This document shows positions 16,081-26,542 of a stretch of 64,000 nt of DNA, one piece after another. The position numbers were made by a program, and so were the translations under genes. Origin of the DNA: Herbidospora cretacea (GTDB lineage Bacteria > Actinomycetota > Actinomycetes > Streptosporangiales > Streptosporangiaceae). The notes below the pieces were generated by a model that made no database searches, was not told where the DNA came from, and worked only from the letters and a program-made list of their open reading frames with translations. Numbering within the stretch: position 1 is the first letter of the stretch; each line of letters opens with the position of its first letter. Location: NCBI RefSeq assembly GCF_001570605.1, contig NZ_BBXG01000024.1, forward strand, positions 1 through 64,000. Reading direction: 5' to 3'.

Positions 16081-17159
16081 TGGGCCCCCTCGAAGCCGCT
16101 CATGTACGTGGTGAACTGCTCGCGTTCCTCGTCGACGAGGGCGTGGGGCTCGGCGTAGACGTGGTCGAACATCGCGCCGGGCTGCGGGTCGGCGAGGGCC
16201 AGGCAGCGGGCCCGCAGGTCGCGGCCGAGCTGGTCGGCCTCGGCCTCGATCTTGTCGAAGAACTCCTGGTCGGCCAGCTGGTTCCTGAACAGGTAGGCCT
16301 TGACCCGCTCGATCGGGTCTTTGAGCTTCCACGCCTCCAGCTCGTCGGCGACCCGGTAGCGCGTCGGGTCGTCGGAGGTGGTGTGGGCGCCCATGCGGTA
16401 GGTGAACGCCTCGACCAGGGTCGGGCCGTTGCCCTCGCGGGCGTTGCGCAGCGCCGCCCGGGTGACCGCCAGGCACGCGAACACGTCGTTGCCGTCGACC
16501 CGGATGCCGGGGAAGCCGAACCCGCTGGCCCGCTTGTAGAGGGGGATCTTCGACTGCTTCTCCAGCGGCTCGGAGATGGCCCACTGGTTGTTCTGGCAGA
16601 AGAACACGACCGGCGCGTTGAAGACGGACGCCCAGATGAAGGCCTCGTTCACGTCGCCCTGGGAGGTGGCGCCGTCGCCGAAGTAGACGAGCGAGGCGGC
16701 CTCGGCCCCGTCGCGCTGGATGCCCATGGCGTAGCCGACCGCGTGGAGGGTCTGCGAGCCGATGACGATCGTGTAGAGGTGGAAGTTGTGCTCGATCGGG
16801 TCCCAGCCGCCGTGGTTGACGCCGCGGAACAGGCCGAGCAGGTGGAGCGGGTCGACCCCGCGGCACCAGGCGACGCCGTGTTCGCGGTAGGTGGGGAAGG
16901 CCATGTCGGCGTCGGTCATCGCCCGGCCGGAACCGACCTGGGCGGCCTCCTGGCCGAGCAGCGAGGCCCACAGGCCGAGCTCTCCCTGCCGCTGGAGGGC
17001 CACCGCCTCCAGGTCGACCCGCCGGACCAGAACCAGGTCACGGTAGAGCGACCGGATCTCCTCGGCCGTCAGGTCGATGTCGTAATCAGGATGCTCGACC
17101 CGTTCGCCCTCGGGTGTGAGGAGCTGAACGAGTTCCGGGGGTGTCGTAGGGGCAGTCAT
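16077..17159 (-). CDS. bkdA: 2-oxoacid dehydrogenase E1 alpha subunit, branched-chain type
   Basis: A 360-residue thiamine-diphosphate-dependent alpha subunit. The ThDP/Mg motif GDG...NN is present (YFGDGATSQGDVNEAFIWAS ... FFCQNNQWAIS), as is the phosphorylation-loop-like segment MGAHTTSDDPTRYR, common in branched-chain E1 alpha. The pyruvate-type E1 alpha is close, so bkdA is likely but not proven. It is first in a three-gene operon (E1 alpha, E1 beta, E2). Paired with the valine dehydrogenase at 34723, it would convert the deaminated products of Val, Leu and Ile to branched acyl-CoAs. ATG 17159 has GGAG nearby. Confidence 0.9.
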   Translation of the reverse strand: MTAPTTPPELVQLLTPEGERVEHPDYDIDLTAEEIRSLYRDLVLVRRVDLEAVALQRQGELGLWASLLGQEAAQVGSGRAMTDADMAFPTYREHGVAWCRGVDPLHLLGLFRGVNHGGWDPIEHNFHLYTIVIGSQTLHAVGYAMGIQRDGAEAASLVYFGDGATSQGDVNEAFIWASVFNAPVVFFCQNNQWAISEPLEKQSKIPLYKRASGFGFPGIRVDGNDVFACLAVTRAALRNAREGNGPTLVEAFTYRMGAHTTSDDPTRYRVADELEAWKLKDPIERVKAYLFRNQLADQEFFDKIEAEADQLGRDLRARCLALADPQPGAMFDHVYAEPHALVDEEREQFTTYMSGFEGAQ

Positions 17160-17469
17160 GCGCCACTCCTGGGCATTCGGGGTCGTACACGAATGGGGTC
17201 TCCATCGCGTTCTGACCGGTTCTCTACGCTTCCGTCCCGTTTGGTGGTGGAACGTCCGCGCATGCGGACATGGTGGCAGACATCACTCCTGGCCTCCACA
17301 CCCATTTCCACACCTTTCCGGTTCCCCTCCGACCTGCGGCCACACCATCCACAGCCTGTGGATAAGCTTGTCGCGCTCACTCCCCATCCTTGAGCCGGAG
17401 CGAGCCGCTGACGGCACGGCCGGCTGCGGCTCGGGCCGTGAACCCGCCGCACAAGAAGGAGCACCCCAA
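17160..17469. promoter_or_regulatory. Divergent intergenic region (bkd / purS) with palindrome and DnaA-box match
   Basis: 310 bp separate the divergent bkdA and purS genes and must hold both promoters. The clearest element is a perfect 8-1-8 palindrome ATCCACAG-C-CTGTGGAT (17347-17363). Its right arm extends into TGTGGATAA (17357-17365), the reverse complement of the DnaA box TTATCCACA. I could not assign convincing -35/-10 pairs. A dyad like this could bind DnaA or a dimeric regulator; neither is shown. Confidence 0.45.
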
Positions 17470-17715
17470 GTGGCGCGCGTGATCGTCGATGTCATGCTCA
17501 AGCCGGAGATCCTCGACCCGCAGGGTCAGGCCATCGCCCGCGCGCTCCCCCGTCTGGGGTTCGCCGGCGTTTCGGACGTGCGCCAGGGTAAGCGGTTCGA
17601 GGTCGAAGTCGAAGGACCCGCCGACGAGGCGGCGATCGCCGAGGTCAGGAAGATGGCCGAAACCCTGCTGGCCAATACCGTGATCGAAGACTTCGTCGTC
17701 CGCGTCGAGGGGTAA
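17470..17715 (+). CDS. purS: Phosphoribosylformylglycinamidine synthase subunit PurS
   Basis: An 81-residue PurS that bridges PurQ and PurL in the FGAM synthase complex (fourth step of purine synthesis). The whole protein matches the family: VARVIVDVMLKPEILDPQGQ, LPRLGFAGVSDVRQGKRFEV and the end LLANTVIEDFVVRVE. GTG 17470 sits 8 nt after AAGGAG. The longer open frame upstream has no PurS homology. Unusually, one extra gene (an RsbW-like ATPase) separates it from purQ. Confidence 0.95.
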   Translation: MARVIVDVMLKPEILDPQGQAIARALPRLGFAGVSDVRQGKRFEVEVEGPADEAAIAEVRKMAETLLANTVIEDFVVRVEG

Positions 17716-17887
17716 AACAGTACATTCCACTCGACCCGAACTCCGCAAAGGGGCATAAGGGTCGCATGTGGCATCCGTAAACCGGCTCCCTGGTCAGCCT
17801 AAATAACAAGAGCGTCATTTTGCGGTTAGCCCTCATCACACAGGGAAGCTCTGCTTAGGTACCGACGACGACCGGGGAGGGAACCCC

Positions 17888-18337
17888 GTGGACATCGAGT
17901 TCTCGCTCGCTCTACCAAGGGATGCGGTAGGCATCCCGATGGTCCGTCGCGTGATCGGAGACGCCCTTCGTTCACTCGGCGTGACGGAGGACTGTGTGTC
18001 CGACATCCTCCTCGCCACCTCCGAGGCGTGCGCAAACGCGGTTCGCCACGGCGGGCCCTCCGCCCGCTACCAGGTCGAAGCGGCCATCGACGACGGCCGC
18101 TGCGAGCTCCGTGTGGTCGACGGTGGGCGTGGGCTCACCGCGATCCCGCAGCGCTACCCCTCCGGCGAGGTCGAGAACGGACGCGGAATCCTCATCATGC
18201 AGGCCGTGGTCGATGAGATCTCCTTCGACATCACCCCTGGCAGCGGCACCACCGTGCGCCTCTGCAAGGAGCTCGACTGGGACCACGACGCCATCGCTCT
18301 CTCGATGGCCAAAGACCGCGAGCTCGCCGCCGTCTGA
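17888..18337 (+). CDS. RsbW/SpoIIAB-like ATP-binding anti-sigma regulatory protein
   Basis: A 149-residue single-domain GHKL/HATPase of the serine-kinase anti-sigma type. The N box has Glu46 and Asn50 (ATSEACANAVRHGG), the G1 box Asp78 (VVDGGRGL), and the G2 region reads ENGRGILIMQAVVD. Such proteins bind sigma factors and phosphorylate STAS-domain antagonists. A STAS protein is encoded in the window at 42407, but any link is only a possibility. GTG 17888 follows GGGAGGGA by about 6 nt. It lies 172 bp after purS and 118 bp before purQ, on the same strand, so it may be read with the pur genes. Confidence 0.9.
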   Translation: MDIEFSLALPRDAVGIPMVRRVIGDALRSLGVTEDCVSDILLATSEACANAVRHGGPSARYQVEAAIDDGRCELRVVDGGRGLTAIPQRYPSGEVENGRGILIMQAVVDEISFDITPGSGTTVRLCKELDWDHDAIALSMAKDRELAAV

Positions 18338-18455
18338 GCCCTGTCAGCCCACCCGACGACCCACTCGACGTGGTCCGATAACCTGAGGCGTACCGCCAAC
18401 GACCGCCGGCAGTAAAGAGCCGGTGTCTTCGCGCGCGCTTTTGGAGGCTCGGACC

Positions 18456-19126
18456 ATGCGGGTGGGCGTCGTCACCTTTCCCGGAACACTAGACGACCAG
18501 GACGCGGCGCGTGCGCTGCGGCTGGCCGGTGCCGAGGCGGTGCCCCTGTGGCACGCCGACCACGACCTCAAGGGGGTGGACGCGGTCTTCCTCCCCGGCG
18601 GGTTCTCCTACGGCGACTACCTCCGGTGCGGGGCGATCTCGCGGTTCGCGCCCCTGATGACCGAACTCGTCCCCGCCGCCCAGGCCGGGCTGCCGGTGCT
18701 CGGCACCTGCAACGGCTTCCAGATCCTCTGCGAGGCGCAGCTGCTGCCGGGCGCGCTCGTCCGTAACGCGGGCCTCCACTACGTCTGCCGCGACCAGGGC
18801 ATCCGCGTCGACAACGCGACGACCGCCTGGACCGCCGACTTCTCCGAGGGCCAGGAGATCACCCTCCCGGTCAAACACGGCGAGGGCCGCTACGTCGCCG
18901 ACGCCGGGACGCTGGCCGAGCTGGAGTCCTCCGGCCGGGTGGTCTTCCGCTACACCGGGTCGAACCCCAACGGCTCGCTCAACGACATCGCCGGCATCAC
19001 CAACGAGGCCGGCAACGTCGTCGGCCTGATGCCCCACCCCGAACACGCCGTCGAAGAGCTGACCGGCGCCCCCGGGGTCGACGGGCGCGGGTTCTTCTCC
19101 TCGATCGTCCGGAAGCTGGTGGACGC

Positions 19127-19130
<4 letters not shown>
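18456..19130 (+). CDS. purQ: Phosphoribosylformylglycinamidine synthase subunit PurQ (glutaminase)
   Basis: A 224-residue class I glutamine amidotransferase supplying ammonia to PurL. The nucleophile Cys85 lies in LGTCNGFQ. The His194/Glu196 pair lies in MPHPEH. The N-terminal [19 protein letters not shown] and the [16 protein letters not shown] oxyanion segment are typical. ATG 18456 follows GGAGG by 8 nt. It overlaps purL by ATGA. Confidence 0.97.
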
Positions 19131-21382
<2,252 letters not shown>

Positions 21383-21398
21383 CTGAATCCGTAGGAAA

Positions 21399-21431
21399 AG
21401 AGCCCCTCCGGCGCCGATCCGGAGGGGCTCT
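21399..21431 (+). terminator. Intrinsic terminator of the purQL transcript
   Basis: A perfect 13-bp stem AGAGCCCCTCCGG (21399-21411) / CCGGAGGGGCTCT (21419-21431) with a 7-nt loop, preceded by GGAAA, 17 nt after the purL stop. Only a short T-poor tail follows, as is common in actinomycetes. Confidence 0.85.
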
Positions 21432-21671
21432 GTCATGCGTACGAGCATTGGGGCCCCCACGACCCCAAAGCCTGTGACAGCAGGTGACAGAGAGATAGAC
21501 GAGCAAGGTGCGCCGTTGGATGTCCGGCGAACATCACGTCTTCGCATCGGTGAACGCGTATTAATCCCTGGTACGCCCTCTTCGCGTTGGCCGCGCTCCC
21601 ATGCAGCGGAATAATCGGCTCCGTTCGGGATGAACCCGCACTTCACGTCAGGCTGACTCCGGAGGACCTCC

Positions 21672-23768
21672 GTGGCCTCGAACGACCAAGACCCCTTCCT
21701 GCCACCGGCGACGCAGCCGGTCAGAGGGGTCGTCTGGTTCATTCACATGATCGTGCCGATGCTGGGCCTGTGGCTGCTGCTGGCCCATCCCGTGGACGAG
21801 GACCCGCACACCGTCGACCTCGACCACGTCTGGCAGCACAACCCGAGCCACTTCTGGCTGGTCCTCGTGGTGGCCGGGGTGAACCTGGTGCTCGGAGTGC
21901 TGATCAGCCAGGCGTCGGCGCGGCGCAGGGACGCCCGGCTGCTGCTGGTCTCGCTGGTCTTCCTGAGCAGCGCCGGGTTCTTCACCCTCCACGCGCTGAG
22001 CACCCCGGCGGTCATCCTGCCCGGCGCCACGGTCGGCTTCGACCTGGCCCACCCGGTCGGTCTGATGATCGCCTCGGTGTTCGCCTTCCTGTCGGGCCTG
22101 CCGCTCGACGACAGGCAGGGCGAGACGGTCCTGCGGCTCCAGCTCCCGCTGCGCGTCGCCGTCGGGCTGCTGCTGGTCGGCTGGGGCGTCGCCTCGCTGG
22201 TGCCGGGCCTCACCCCGCTGACCGACAAGCTGCCGCCCGGCGGCATCGGCCTCGGCTACTGGGGGCTGATCGGGGTCTTCCTGTACGTCGCCGCCGCCAC
22301 CATGATGTACCGCCTGCACCGCAGGCGACCGGCCGCCGTGCTGATCTCCCTGATCACCGCCTACGCCCTGCTGGCCGAGGTGATGATCGCCGGGATCGAG
22401 CACCGCAACTGGGCCATCTCGTGGTGGCTGTGGCACGTCCTGCTGACGCTCGCGTTCTTCTTCGTGGCCTACTCGGCGTACATCCAGTTCCGGCGCGAGG
22501 GCTCCAGCCGGGGGCTGTTCGACGCGGTGACCCTGTCGGCCACCGCCCGGCGCATCCAGGCCCAGTACGAGGAGGCCCTGGAAGAGCTCGTCGCCCACCT
22601 GCGCCGCCGGACCGAGTCGGGGACGCCGGTCGCCACCCGGCTGGCCGGGCGCTTCAAGCTGACCGAGGGCCAGGCGGCGGTGCTCGACCGGGCCGGTGAG
22701 GCGCTGGCGAGCGAGCGGGAGCTGTCCGAGCGGCTGGGCGCGCTCGTCGAGATCGGCGGCCGGGCCCGGGTGGGCCTGCCGGAGTCGGAGCTGCTGTCGG
22801 TGTCGCTGCAGCGGGTGCGGGAGGCGTACGGGGACGTGCGGGTGAGCCTCATGCGCGACGGCGCGCTGTCCCCGCTCGGCGGGCGGGGCGCCCCGGCGCT
22901 GACCTCCGGCGAGCTGGCCGTGCTGACCCGGGGAACCCCGGTGGAGATGTCCGGCTCGGTGGTCCACCCGCTGACGGTGAAGGGCCACCTGGCGGGCGCG
23001 CTGGCGGTCCCGGTGGGCCGGACCTCCCACGACGCCGCCCTAGCGGCCACGCTGGCCACCCAGCTGTCCATCACGCTGGAGAACGCCCGCCTGTACGGGG
23101 AGCTGGAGACCCTCTTCCGCGCCTACATGTCGCCCGACGTCGCCAAGAGCCTGCTCGCCGACCCCAACAAGGCCGCGCTCGGCGGGTCGCTGACCGAGGT
23201 CACCGCCCTGTTCGCCGACCTGCGCGGGTTCACCACGTTCTCCGAGAAGGTCGCGCCCGGCGAGATCGTCGACATGCTCAACCGGTTCCACACGGCGGCG
23301 GTGCCGTGCATCCTCGGCAACGGCGGCACGATCGTGCAGTTCGTCGGCGACGCCCTGCTGGCGCTGTTCAACGCGCCCGCCGCGCAGCCCGACCACGCGC
23401 TCCGGGCGGCCCAGGCCGGTCTGGAGATGCAGCGGGCCGCCGCCCGGGTGTCGGAGGAGGTGCTGCGCGAGCAGGAGGCCGGGCTGCTGTCGGAGGTCGA
23501 GTGGCCCAAGTTCCGGGTGGGCGTCAACACCGGCCAGGCGCTGGTCGGCAACATCGGCAGCCCCGAGTTCCGCGGCTTCAACGCCATGGGCGACGCGGTC
23601 AACGTGGCCGCCCGCCTCCAGGCGCTGGCCGAACCGGGCTCGGTGGTGATCGGCCAGGCGACCTACGACCAGATCGGCCGGGCCCGCGTCGTGTCGCTCG
23701 GCGACCTGTCGCTCAAGGGCAAGGACAACACCGTCCACGCGTACGTTCTGCGTGAATTGGACGAATGA
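21672..23768 (+). CDS. Membrane class III adenylate/guanylate cyclase with GAF-like domain
   Basis: 698 residues: about eight transmembrane helices (residues ~18-280), a linker and degenerate GAF-like domain (~345-475), and a C-terminal class III nucleotidyl cyclase domain (~500-690). Metal-binding Asp516 (FADLRGFT) and Asp560 (FVGDALL) and the transition-state Asn644/Arg648 (NVAAR) are present. The two purine-specifying positions are atypical: Gln556 where adenylate cyclases usually have Lys, and Gly635 where they have Asp. The product could be cAMP or cGMP. GTG 21672 follows GGAGG by 6 nt. Its stop overlaps the downstream Crp-type gene (ATGA), suggesting a sensor-messenger-receptor unit. 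Confidence 0.9.
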   Translation: MASNDQDPFLPPATQPVRGVVWFIHMIVPMLGLWLLLAHPVDEDPHTVDLDHVWQHNPSHFWLVLVVAGVNLVLGVLISQASARRRDARLLLVSLVFLSSAGFFTLHALSTPAVILPGATVGFDLAHPVGLMIASVFAFLSGLPLDDRQGETVLRLQLPLRVAVGLLLVGWGVASLVPGLTPLTDKLPPGGIGLGYWGLIGVFLYVAAATMMYRLHRRRPAAVLISLITAYALLAEVMIAGIEHRNWAISWWLWHVLLTLAFFFVAYSAYIQFRREGSSRGLFDAVTLSATARRIQAQYEEALEELVAHLRRRTESGTPVATRLAGRFKLTEGQAAVLDRAGEALASERELSERLGALVEIGGRARVGLPESELLSVSLQRVREAYGDVRVSLMRDGALSPLGGRGAPALTSGELAVLTRGTPVEMSGSVVHPLTVKGHLAGALAVPVGRTSHDAALAATLATQLSITLENARLYGELETLFRAYMSPDVAKSLLADPNKAALGGSLTEVTALFADLRGFTTFSEKVAPGEIVDMLNRFHTAAVPCILGNGGTIVQFVGDALLALFNAPAAQPDHALRAAQAGLEMQRAAARVSEEVLREQEAGLLSEVEWPKFRVGVNTGQALVGNIGSPEFRGFNAMGDAVNVAARLQALAEPGSVVIGQATYDQIGRARVVSLGDLSLKGKDNTVHAYVLRELDE

Positions 23769-24460
23769 GCATGTCTGACCCAAGACTTGTGGACATGAAT
23801 TCACCGGAGCCAGGGGAGTTCCTGGCCCTCCTCACCGCCGAGGAGATCGCCGACCTCCGGGCCGCCGGCCGACCCCGGAAGTGGGATCGCGGCGAGACCG
23901 TCATGACCGAGGGCGACACCAACGACTGGGTGATCGTGCTGACCGCGGGGCGGGTGAAGGTGTCGTCCCACACGGCGGGCGGCACCGAAGTCGTCCTGGC
24001 GGTACGCGGTCCCGGCGCCCTCCTGGGCGACATGTCGGCCGTCGACGGCGGCCCGAGGTCGGGCACGGTCACCGCGCTGGAGCCCATCGAGGCCATCGTC
24101 GTCCGTGACTTCGCGTCCTTCCTGCGCGAACACGGGCGGATCGCCGTGCTGCTCCTCCAGCTCATCACCGGCCGCCTGCGCGACTCCGACCGCAAACGGG
24201 TCGAATACGGCGCCTTCGACACCACCGGCCGGGTCGCCACCCGCCTGGTCGAACTCGCCGAACGCTACGGCGAGCAGACCTCCGGCGGCCTCAAGGTGAT
24301 GCTGCCGCTCTCGCAGGACGAACTGGCCGGGTGGACCGGCGCCTCCCGCGAGGCCGTCAGCAAGGCCCTCAGGAGCCTGCGCGACCGCGGCCTGCTGGAG
24401 ACCGGCCGCCGCCGCGTGATCATCTACGACCTGGACGGGCTGCGCAAGAGAGCCCGGTGA
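23765..24460 (+). CDS. Crp/Fnr family transcriptional regulator (cyclic nucleotide receptor type)
   Basis: 231 residues: an N-terminal cyclic-nucleotide-binding barrel (about residues 25-145), a dimerisation helix and a C-terminal winged helix-turn-helix (LSQDELAGWTGASREAVSKA, recognition helix REAVSKALRSLRDRG). The phosphate-binding cassette reads PGALLGDMSAVDGGPRSGTV: the arginine is kept, while the usual GE is GD. It overlaps the cyclase upstream (ATGA) and the MFS gene downstream (GTGA), so all three are probably one operon. ATG 23771 is an alternative start. Confidence 0.9.
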   Translation: MSMSDPRLVDMNSPEPGEFLALLTAEEIADLRAAGRPRKWDRGETVMTEGDTNDWVIVLTAGRVKVSSHTAGGTEVVLAVRGPGALLGDMSAVDGGPRSGTVTALEPIEAIVVRDFASFLREHGRIAVLLLQLITGRLRDSDRKRVEYGAFDTTGRVATRLVELAERYGEQTSGGLKVMLPLSQDELAGWTGASREAVSKALRSLRDRGLLETGRRRVIIYDLDGLRKRAR

Positions 24461-25842
24461 GGTACGCCTGGCAGGTCTGCCTCGTCACCGGCCTGGGGCT
24501 GGTCCTCATCGGAGTGGCGGTCAGCACGCTGAACGTGGCGCTGCCCGTGGTCGTCCGCCACTTCGACGCGCCGCCGTTCGCGGCGAGCTGGATCCTGCTG
24601 TCGTTCATGCTGGTCAACACGGCGACCCTGGTGTTCTTCGGCCGGGTGGCCGACCTGTTAGGCAGGCGCGGGGTCTATCTGACCGGGTTCGCGCTGTTCA
24701 CCGTCGCGTCGGGGCTTGCCGGGCTCGCCCCGAACGTGGAAGTGCTGATCGCGATGCGGGCCGTGCAGGCGCTCGGCGCGTCGATGATCCTGGCCAACGG
24801 CACGGTCATCATCACCGACGCCTTCCCGCCCGACCGGCTCGGCCAGGGCATGGGCGTCTACATCGGGACGCTGTCGGTCGCCCAGCTGGCCGGGCCGACG
24901 GTGGGCGGGCTGATCGCCGACACGCTCGGGTGGCGGTGGATCTTCTGGGTGAACGTGCCGGCCGGGCTGCTCGCGCTGGTGGCCGGGCTGGTGATCCTGC
25001 GGCCGGGACGTCCCGCGCGGAAGGCCCCGGTCGACGCGGCCGGCAACCTGGTGATCTTCGCGCTGCTGTCGGCGGCGCTCTACGCGCTGACCGAGGGCTC
25101 CCTCCTCGGTCTGGCCGCCGCGGCGGCCCTGGTCCCGGTGCTGGTCGCCGTCGAGCGGCGGGCCGCCAATCCGGTGCTGAACGGCGCGCTGTTCGCGGCC
25201 CCGCTGCTCGTCTTCTCCAACCTGGCGTCGTTCTGCGCGGCGCTGGCGCGGTCGTCGCTGATCCTGCTGGCCGGGCTGTACTTCCAGGCGGCACGCGGGG
25301 TCGACGCGCTCCAGGCCGGGCTGGCGATCCTGCCGGTGCCGGCCGGGATGGCCCTCGCGTCGCCGCTGGCGGGGATGCTGGCGCGCCGGTTCGGGGCCTA
25401 CCCGGTGTCGGTCGGCGGGGCGGTGCTGGCGGCCTGCGGGCTGGGCACGCTGGCGCTGTCGACGGGGGCGTCCTACCCGGTGATCGCGGTCGGGCTGTTC
25501 GTGGCAGGGTGTGGCAACGGGGCGTTCCTGACCGGGAGCACGACGCAGATCATGAACGCGCTCCCGCCCGGCAGCCTCGGGGTGGTCAACGGGTTCCGGC
25601 TGATGATCCAGAACATCGGCATGGCGCTCAGCGTCGCGGTCGCGCTGGGCCTGCTCACGAGCGCGGTCACGCCGGAGATCCGGGCGCAGGTCTACCAGGC
25701 GACCCTGGCGCTGCTCTCCCCCGCCGCCGTCGAGCAGCTGATGGGGGGCTTCCGGACGACGTACGCGGCCATGTTCTGCGTCAGTCTCGTGGGGGCGCTG
25801 TGTGCCGCGCTCGCCCGGCCATCGTCTCGACCCCGGCCATGA
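24457..25842 (+). CDS. MFS transporter, DHA2-like (drug/metabolite exporter type)
   Basis: A 461-residue integral membrane protein with about 14 helices and the family motifs NVALPVVVRHFDAPPFAASW (motif D1-like) and GRVADLLGRRGVYL (motif A), then GPTVGGLIADTLGWRWIFWVN (motif C region). The substrate is unknown. The GTG 24457 start overlaps the stop of the Crp-type gene by GTGA, making it the third gene of the cyclase-Crp unit. Its last 62 nt overlap the converging TetR gene. Confidence 0.88.
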   Translation: MRYAWQVCLVTGLGLVLIGVAVSTLNVALPVVVRHFDAPPFAASWILLSFMLVNTATLVFFGRVADLLGRRGVYLTGFALFTVASGLAGLAPNVEVLIAMRAVQALGASMILANGTVIITDAFPPDRLGQGMGVYIGTLSVAQLAGPTVGGLIADTLGWRWIFWVNVPAGLLALVAGLVILRPGRPARKAPVDAAGNLVIFALLSAALYALTEGSLLGLAAAAALVPVLVAVERRAANPVLNGALFAAPLLVFSNLASFCAALARSSLILLAGLYFQAARGVDALQAGLAILPVPAGMALASPLAGMLARRFGAYPVSVGGAVLAACGLGTLALSTGASYPVIAVGLFVAGCGNGAFLTGSTTQIMNALPPGSLGVVNGFRLMIQNIGMALSVAVALGLLTSAVTPEIRAQVYQATLALLSPAAVEQLMGGFRTTYAAMFCVSLVGALCAALARPSSRPRP

Positions 25843-26461
25843 GCAGGTCGACGCCGTAGGCGTAGTAGGCGGCCACGTCGGCCTCGTCTTCGTAGGTCTT
25901 GGCGAACTCCATCAGCATCGGGAAGCGGCCGGCCGGCAGGTTCTCGATCTGCAGGCGCTTGCGCCGCCGCCACTCCCTGGCCTCCGCGCCGCTCAGCGGC
26001 TGGGGGCACACCGGCGCGCCGCCGACCAGGCCGATCGCCCCGGACAGCAGGTAGGACGAGACCAGGAACCCCTCCTGGACGGTGAAGCCGCCCTTCCCCA
26101 GCAGTTCGAGGGCCATGTTGGTCGCCACGTTGAAGCTGTCGAGACGGGGCTTGTCGACCGTCTGGAGCAGGTCGGCCAGCGCCGGGTGACGGTCGAGCAG
26201 GGAGACCAGCCGCTCGACCATCGCGCGCACCTGCGAGTGCCAGTCGGCGTCGGTCACCTCGGCCAGGATCTGGCTCAGCAGGTGGTCGGTGACGCCCGCG
26301 AGCAGTTCGTCCTTGTTCTTGAAATGCCAGTAGAGCGCCATCGGCGTGACGCCGAGCACCTGGGCCAGGCGCCGCACGGTGACGGCTTCGAGACCCTCGG
26401 CGTCGATCAGGTCGACGGCTCGCTCGACGACTGATTCACGGCTCAGCTTCTCGGATGCCAC
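25781..26461 (-). CDS. TetR family transcriptional regulator
   Basis: 226 residues with an N-terminal TetR helix-turn-helix (LSRESVVERAVDLIDAEGLEAVTVRRLAQVLGVTPMALYWHF read across residues ~5-50) and a C-terminal all-helical ligand domain. GTG 26461 is preceded by TATAGT ending 6 nt before it, so the mRNA is probably leaderless. The longer frame upstream would erase the promoter. It is divergent from an MFS exporter at 26543 across a palindromic 81-bp region, the usual layout of a TetR repressor controlling its own efflux pump. The 3' end overlaps another MFS gene by 62 nt. Confidence 0.9.
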   Translation of the reverse strand: MASEKLSRESVVERAVDLIDAEGLEAVTVRRLAQVLGVTPMALYWHFKNKDELLAGVTDHLLSQILAEVTDADWHSQVRAMVERLVSLLDRHPALADLLQTVDKPRLDSFNVATNMALELLGKGGFTVQEGFLVSSYLLSGAIGLVGGAPVCPQPLSGAEAREWRRRKRLQIENLPAGRFPMLMEFAKTYEDEADVAAYYAYGVDLLMAGVETMAGRARHTAPPRD

Positions 26462-26468
26462 TTGACAA

Positions 26469-26530
26469 CTATACGACGTACAAGCTGAGCTATGCACTGT
26501 ACATGTACGCCGTACAAGTACTCCGTATAG
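26469..26530. promoter_or_regulatory. Divergent tetR/MFS control region with inverted repeats
   Basis: CTATACGACGTAC (26469-26481) and GTACTCCGTATAG (26518-26530) are inverted copies matching at 11 of 13 positions. Between them lie further GTAC-rich dyads (TGTACATGTAC, 26499-26509). The left repeat contains the TATAGT -10 of tetR, and the right one reaches the CGTATAG that could serve as -10 of the MFS gene. Binding here would therefore shut both genes. The operator role is inferred. Confidence 0.6.
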
Positions 26531-26542
26531 GGGGTTCGGGCA

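Noticed and set aside
17158-17469. Upstream extension of the purS reading frame
   Set aside because: It lacks PurS homology and covers the divergent promoter region; GTG 17470 has AAGGAG.
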